This document shows positions 60,833-64,000 of a DNA stretch of 64,000 bases, piece after piece (the first letter of the stretch is position 1; each line of letters starts with the position of its first letter). The translations under genes and the position numbers were made by a program. Location: the NCBI RefSeq assembly GCF_013395055.1, contig NZ_CP058349.1, forward strand, positions 3,905,501 to 3,969,500. Reading direction: 5' to 3'. Under the pieces are notes generated by a model. It searched no databases, had not been told where the DNA came from, and saw only the letters and a program-made list of their open reading frames with translations. The stretch is from Pseudomonas sp. ABC1 (GTDB lineage: Bacteria; Pseudomonadota; Gammaproteobacteria; Pseudomonadales; Pseudomonadaceae).

Positions 60833-61450
60833 ATGACATTTGATAAAATAAGCGTTGATCGACTCAAAGAAATGGGAATCGACGCACGCGAATATCACCA
60901 GCAGCTCGCAGATCAGTTTGGCCATCAAAGCAAAATCTTCAAAAGCCTGATCGACTCCTTTTGGAACACGCCTTTGAAGCACCTGGACCATACTCAATTT
61001 AATGCTTTTTTTGCCACAACAAAAATTTCAACTGAAGATGCAATCCATGATTCGGCATACGATTTTTTTAACTATTTGAGATGCTTTAAGGACGGCGGAA
61101 AAATAGGTTTATACAAACACAGACAGGCCGAATGGAAGGGCCCAATAGTAAGACTGGCCAAGTCAGATTGCCCAAACCCAAAATTGAATCTTCTGGCAGG
61201 TAAAGATAATATCTACCGAGGCATGTCCTGCGCCGAGTTTGATTCGAGGGGTTTTGGGCAATCTTGGACAACAGACATAGAGGTGGCCAGAAAATTCGCC
61301 ACCGCCACATACGAAGATCAACAAGATGGCATAGTTGCGGTTACAAGTCTAAACTTCAGCAATATTATTCACGTATTTGAGTGCGGCTCAGAGAGTGAGG
61401 TGGTAGTTGACATTGGTTCTATTACTTCGGTAAATAGGCTGGATGCCTAA
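60833..61450 (+). CDS. Putative ADP-ribosyltransferase encoded in a gene cassette
   Basis: This 205-residue protein has three motifs in the order of an R-S-E ADP-ribosyltransferase: Arg129 in NIYRGM, a serine motif GQSWTTDIEVARKFA (Ser144) and an ExE pair, Glu187/Glu189, in CGSESEVVVD. The N-terminal 120 residues are helical with no signal. Proteins with YRG...SWT...ExE are found in toxins and phage/anti-phage contexts; this one has no visible antitoxin. The ATG at 60833 follows a GTTAGGC site by 14 bases, and the stop codon lies in an attC site, so it is a cassette gene. AT-rich codon use sets it apart. Activity is inferred only. Confidence 0.65.
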   Translation: MTFDKISVDRLKEMGIDAREYHQQLADQFGHQSKIFKSLIDSFWNTPLKHLDHTQFNAFFATTKISTEDAIHDSAYDFFNYLRCFKDGGKIGLYKHRQAEWKGPIVRLAKSDCPNPKLNLLAGKDNIYRGMSCAEFDSRGFGQSWTTDIEVARKFATATYEDQQDGIVAVTSLNFSNIIHVFECGSESEVVVDIGSITSVNRLDA

Positions 61451-61504
61451 AAATTCATTCAAACTGATGCCGCTTCGCGGTACGGCTTAATTCGGGCGTT
61501 AGCT
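61445..61504 (+). repeat. attC-like recombination site after the ADP-ribosyltransferase gene
   Basis: The 60-base site runs from GCCTAAA (R'' box; consensus RYYYAAC with the last base changed) to GTTAGCT (R' box). The inner arms ATTCATTCAAAC and GGCTTAATTCGGGC and the tip TGCCGC-TTC-GCGGTA have the layout of Pseudomonas attC sites. The gene's TAA stop lies within the R'' box, as is common in cassettes. Confidence 0.75.
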
Positions 61505-61571
61505 GTCATGGGCACATTTCTTCAAAAAAAGGGTTGTGCCCTTTCGTCGCCTCTCTTGTCAAACGTTAGGT
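61498..61571 (+). repeat. Short cassette-like unit, GTTAGCT to GTTAGGT
   Basis: Between two GTTRRRY-type sites (61498 and 61565) lies a 67-base unit with a hairpin GGGCACA/TGTGCCC at 61510-61516 and 61535-61541 and no ORF. It may be a second attC fused to the first, or an empty cassette. The left RYYYAAC box is not clear. Confidence 0.45.
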
Positions 61572-61611
61572 GTCGCCTCAAACACGTCACCGCTAATCAT
61601 CTATATAAAAT

Positions 61612-62469
61612 ATGATTGCCTGGAAAAATTTAAGAAAATCGCCAGTTTTCTCAAAAATTCATAATGAATGGTCTGCGCTCTTAGATGACAACACAAGGAA
61701 AGAACAAGACTACCAGATCTTTCTACGGGAGCATGCTGGCTTCTTTTTTTCGAGAAAAAATGACATTTCTGGCGATCAACTTGTCTTGGAAAAGATTAGC
61801 CTCGGTTCAGATTACATAACGGATTTTGTAAATATTAATGGGAATCGGAGCTACGGTTTCGAATACACCTTTATTGAAATTGAGTCGCCACATGACGAAA
61901 TTTACACTAGATCCGGAAAACAAACTTCTGACTTAAGCGGCGCACTTGAGCAAGTAAGGGATTGGAAGCGTTGGATTGCCGCAAACACAGACACTGCCAA
62001 ACGCCTATTTCCCTCAAAGCGCTTCCTGATTACCGGCGTCCCCTCAATACGTTACATGGTTGTAATCGGCAGGAGAAACTCTAGCCAAGACGAAATAGAG
62101 AAGCGAAACCAAATTTTTCGAGACGAAGGCATAGAGATTCGATCCTTTGATTACTTGACCGACATATTACGGGCTAGGGATTTTCACTCTCACATCTGGA
62201 TCTCTAATGATTTCAGTTTTATATCCGAAGCGGACAACAACGATTTTGCGAACCCGTTCTACACTGCCATATCGGATGCAACTTGGCGGGCGATGTTAAA
62301 AAAATTTCTCCAGAATTACTCGCATATGGTCGGTCAAAACATGGCCGTCATTATTGAAAGCCGTAAATATAATAAACAGCGAGAAAATGAATTTTTGGAA
62401 TGGGTTGCAATGGATAGCGATAGAAATTCAATTGATGCTTGGGAAAAAGAATTGCTCAAGTACACCTAA
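61612..62469 (+). CDS. Shedu-type anti-phage nuclease (SduA, DUF4263) in a gene cassette
   Basis: This 285-residue protein fits the Shedu family. A PD-(D/E)XK-like core is seen at Asp71 in YITDFVNI and the strand FIEIESP with Glu89/Glu91, in which Lys is replaced by Glu. The conserved helix LSGALEQVRDWKRWI (Gln114) and the strand RYMVVIGRRNSSQDEIEKRN follow. Shedu is a single-gene anti-phage system whose nuclease is restrained until infection. Start MIAWKNLRKSPVFSKI at 61612 lies 41 bases after a GTTAGGT site. Its TAA stop lies inside the attC R'' box ACCTAAC. The sequence is AT-rich compared with the core. Other DUF4263 functions are possible. Confidence 0.8.
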   Translation: MIAWKNLRKSPVFSKIHNEWSALLDDNTRKEQDYQIFLREHAGFFFSRKNDISGDQLVLEKISLGSDYITDFVNINGNRSYGFEYTFIEIESPHDEIYTRSGKQTSDLSGALEQVRDWKRWIAANTDTAKRLFPSKRFLITGVPSIRYMVVIGRRNSSQDEIEKRNQIFRDEGIEIRSFDYLTDILRARDFHSHIWISNDFSFISEADNNDFANPFYTAISDATWRAMLKKFLQNYSHMVGQNMAVIIESRKYNKQRENEFLEWVAMDSDRNSIDAWEKELLKYT

Positions 62470-62534
62470 CAAATCGCTCCAGCGGCAGTCCGACAGCGAA
62501 GCTGGCAGACTGCCGCTGAACTCCATTGTTGAGC
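62464..62534 (+). repeat. attC recombination site after the Shedu-like gene
   Basis: The 71-base site has R'' ACCTAAC (62464-62470, fits RYYYAAC) and R' GTTGAGC (62528-62534, fits GTTRRRY). Its inner 11-bp perfect stem is CAGCGGCAGTC (62480-62490) and GACTGCCGCTG (62508-62518), with the tip CAGC-GAA-GCTG. This is the best attC in the window and shows that the gene is carried as a cassette. Confidence 0.85.
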
Positions 62535-62597
62535 GTCTGCTTTGCCTAAATGCCACCGGCAGCTTATGGCCGGTAGCGGCCGTCGGCGAGAGGCCAT

Positions 62598-62948
62598 TTG
62601 GAACTGCGAGTCAGTGACTGGCTATCTTCGGGTGTCGGCAAAGCGAACTGTCGGCGTGGGGTGAATAGGTGTCGGTTAGGCACGCGAATTGATGTCGGAA
62701 CCAATACGAATACTCAGCCACTATTCAGTGGTACCAACCATGCTGGTGGACCCTACGAAAACGGTGGCGACGGTGTAGAGTCACTCTTTGCAGGTGCAGG
62801 TGTTGCTATTGAAGGTATCGCGCGGGCGCTGGTTGGTACTGCCGAGTTAGGCTATAAGGTGCTCACCTCTGCCCCCAGTCGTTTTGTCGGTTGCACACTA
62901 CTGACCGGATTTAAATTCGATGAAAAAAATAATGGAGGCTGGCTCTAA
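62598..62948 (+). CDS. Doubtful small ORF, possibly a fragment
   Basis: A 116-codon frame has a credible second half (LFAGAGVAIEGIARALVGTA, then ELGYKVLTSAPSRF and ending NNGGWL) but an unconvincing first half and no ribosome site. The protein-like part starts at about 62700, after a GTTAGGC at 62682. It may be a decayed gene or the rest of a cassette. I recognise no family. Confidence 0.25.
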   Translation: MELRVSDWLSSGVGKANCRRGVNRCRLGTRIDVGTNTNTQPLFSGTNHAGGPYENGGDGVESLFAGAGVAIEGIARALVGTAELGYKVLTSAPSRFVGCTLLTGFKFDEKNNGGWL

Positions 62949-63065
62949 ATCCGAATGAGGTAGCCCCCGGCTGTGAGCGTTTCAATGTAATAGGTGATGT
63001 GTCCAGGTTCAGAGCAAGAATGGCTGTCGGACTTTAACTTTATTTGCTCTGATACTTTATGAAGT

Positions 63066-63090
63066 ATGGGTGATTTTTTAGGTCACCCAT
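63066..63090. terminator. Inverted repeat between island genes
   Basis: ATGGGTGA at 63066-63073 pairs with TCACCCAT at 63083-63090 around a T-rich loop. It lies beyond the 3' end of the coiled-coil gene on the minus strand, but no T-run follows on either side. The remainder of 62949-63237 is AT-rich without genes. Confidence 0.4.
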
Positions 63091-63237
63091 TGCAGTGAAG
63101 GTCGCCGCGGTCCAAAGGTTGGTTTAATTATGGTGGATATGTTAGTGCGTAATCGTCATTTGTATTTTTCAATTCCATTGATGGCTTGTCTTTAATTTAT
63201 TTCCAGCTATATATAGCCTATATTGTTGAAGGCATAA

Positions 63238-64000
63238 TCATCTGAAGAAAGAAAAATCGGCGTAGTTTCTTGCATCGTTCTCATAAACCTGCCTTAGCCC
63301 GGCCATGATATCCAGAGATCTTGCAGATGCCTTGCTGTTAGAGTCGGTGTGCTCAATCTTACGGTTTACGATCTCTATTTCGTCCCCTTTTATGACCCAT
63401 TCAAAGATTTCGGTGACTTTTTCTATAGCGGGGTTTTGGTCAACCTCTGCAATGCGTTTGAGCGCCTTCAGGTCTGCAAGTTTGCTCTTCTCCTGTGTTT
63501 CAATCCTTGCCTGCTCGTACCGTTCTAATGCTTTTTCTTCTCTGTATTCACTCTCTTGCAGGGCTAGCTTGGCGTCTTTGATTATTTCTTCTGTCTTTGA
63601 TTTTATAGTGAGTTCCAGCTCTGAATTTATAATGGGTATAAGCCTTTTTGCTTCCTCTTTGTATTGCTTGCTCAAATTTTCTATGTATTCGTTGTCTTTC
63701 TCTGCGCTTTTAGAGAAAGAAGGCCTGGAGGCTGCTCTGGCTTTTTGGAATCCCAGCTTTTGAGATATGTCAGAAAGTTTCTCTGTCTTGCTACTTAGGC
63801 TGAGGTAATTCTTGGCGTCTGAGGAAATTGAAAATCCTTGTGCTTCTTTTTGATTAAGCGAGCTTAGGAGGTTTTTTATATTTTTCACTTCAGGGCTGTT
63901 TTGTACTTGTTTTTCAATGGATTCAGGTGTTGTGTCAGTGGATTCCTTTAGCCGGTGATTACTTTCTTGTTCTTTCAGATAGGCCTCCCTCGCTTCACTT
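63238..64000 (-). CDS. Coiled-coil protein of unknown function, 5' end outside window
   Basis: The minus strand is open from the right edge to the stop at 63238, 253 codons seen. An internal GTG at 63886-63888 is only a candidate start, since the frame continues upstream as SEAREAYLKEQESNHRLKES. The sequence is rich in Glu, Lys, Ser and Gln, with a long coiled-coil region (EEAKRLIPIINSELELTIKS, then KTEEIIKDAKLALQESEYRE) and no membrane segment. A conserved-looking tail EIFEWVIKGDEIEIVNRK precedes the end NYADFSFFR. Its AT-rich codons suggest recent acquisition. No family is recognised, and the missing N-terminus may hold the informative domain. Confidence 0.7.
   Translation of the reverse strand, partial: SEAREAYLKEQESNHRLKESTDTTPESIEKQVQNSPEVKNIKNLLSSLNQKEAQGFSISSDAKNYLSLSSKTEKLSDISQKLGFQKARAASRPSFSKSAEKDNEYIENLSKQYKEEAKRLIPIINSELELTIKSKTEEIIKDAKLALQESEYREEKALERYEQARIETQEKSKLADLKALKRIAEVDQNPAIEKVTEIFEWVIKGDEIEIVNRKIEHTDSNSKASARSLDIMAGLRQVYENDARNYADFSFFR

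Overview
The window looks like a Pseudomonas chromosome, close to the P. aeruginosa group. The evidence is high-GC coding, fadBA with a PsrA-like upstream palindrome, an 815-residue FadE, the pair resembling PA2778/PA2779, and the thrS-infC-rpmI-rplT-pheST-ihfA-merR block ending at a tRNA-Pro. Species cannot be fixed from the sequence alone. From memory, several blocks match P. aeruginosa gene order internally (fadBA/topA; fadE/ABC transporter; dacB/yggL/dgt/yqjDEK; fabI/peptide ABC transporter/mltD; thrS to merR) but are joined differently.

Bases 1-47350 are core genome. They hold the start of oligopeptidase B, fatty-acid oxidation (fadB, fadA, fadE), topA, 7-deazaguanine synthesis (queE, queC, queD), two MFS exporters, an aldo/keto reductase, an ABC export pair, PBP4 (dacB), yggL, a FUSC-type membrane protein, dGTPase, a yqjD/E/K-like envelope operon, fabI, a five-gene Yej/Npp-type peptide importer, mltD, initiator tRNA-Met, tRNA-Pro(CGG) and tRNA-Val. 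The translation operon follows, with infC starting at AUU. Intergenic gaps at 9.9-10.3, 13.4 and 18.0-18.3 kb carry palindromic, MITE-like repeats.

From tRNA-Pro(GGG) at 47276-47352 to the right edge the window is an accessory island. It opens with a tandem 12-mer and a frameshifted AbiEii-type fragment. Next comes a complete His-Xaa-Ser (HXS) system: hxsD, hxsB, hxsC and hxsA on the minus strand, with a possible 39-codon leader ORF. Then follow a HipB/HipA pair, remnants of ParD-like and VWA-like genes, a protein with a C-terminal ribbon-helix-helix segment, an AlpA regulator and an inovirus-Gp2/YfjJ-like replication protein. A roughly 1100-residue protein with a phospholipase-D-like motif is flanked by an inverted 17-mer.

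The last part (60.8-62.5 kb) has the structure of integron gene cassettes without an integrase in view. A putative ADP-ribosyltransferase and a Shedu-type (SduA) nuclease each end in an attC-like site. The window closes in an AT-rich, truncated coiled-coil gene. The island mixes a peptide-maturation system, toxin-antitoxin modules, satellite/phage functions and candidate anti-phage genes. No integrase or second island boundary is visible, so it continues past base 64000.
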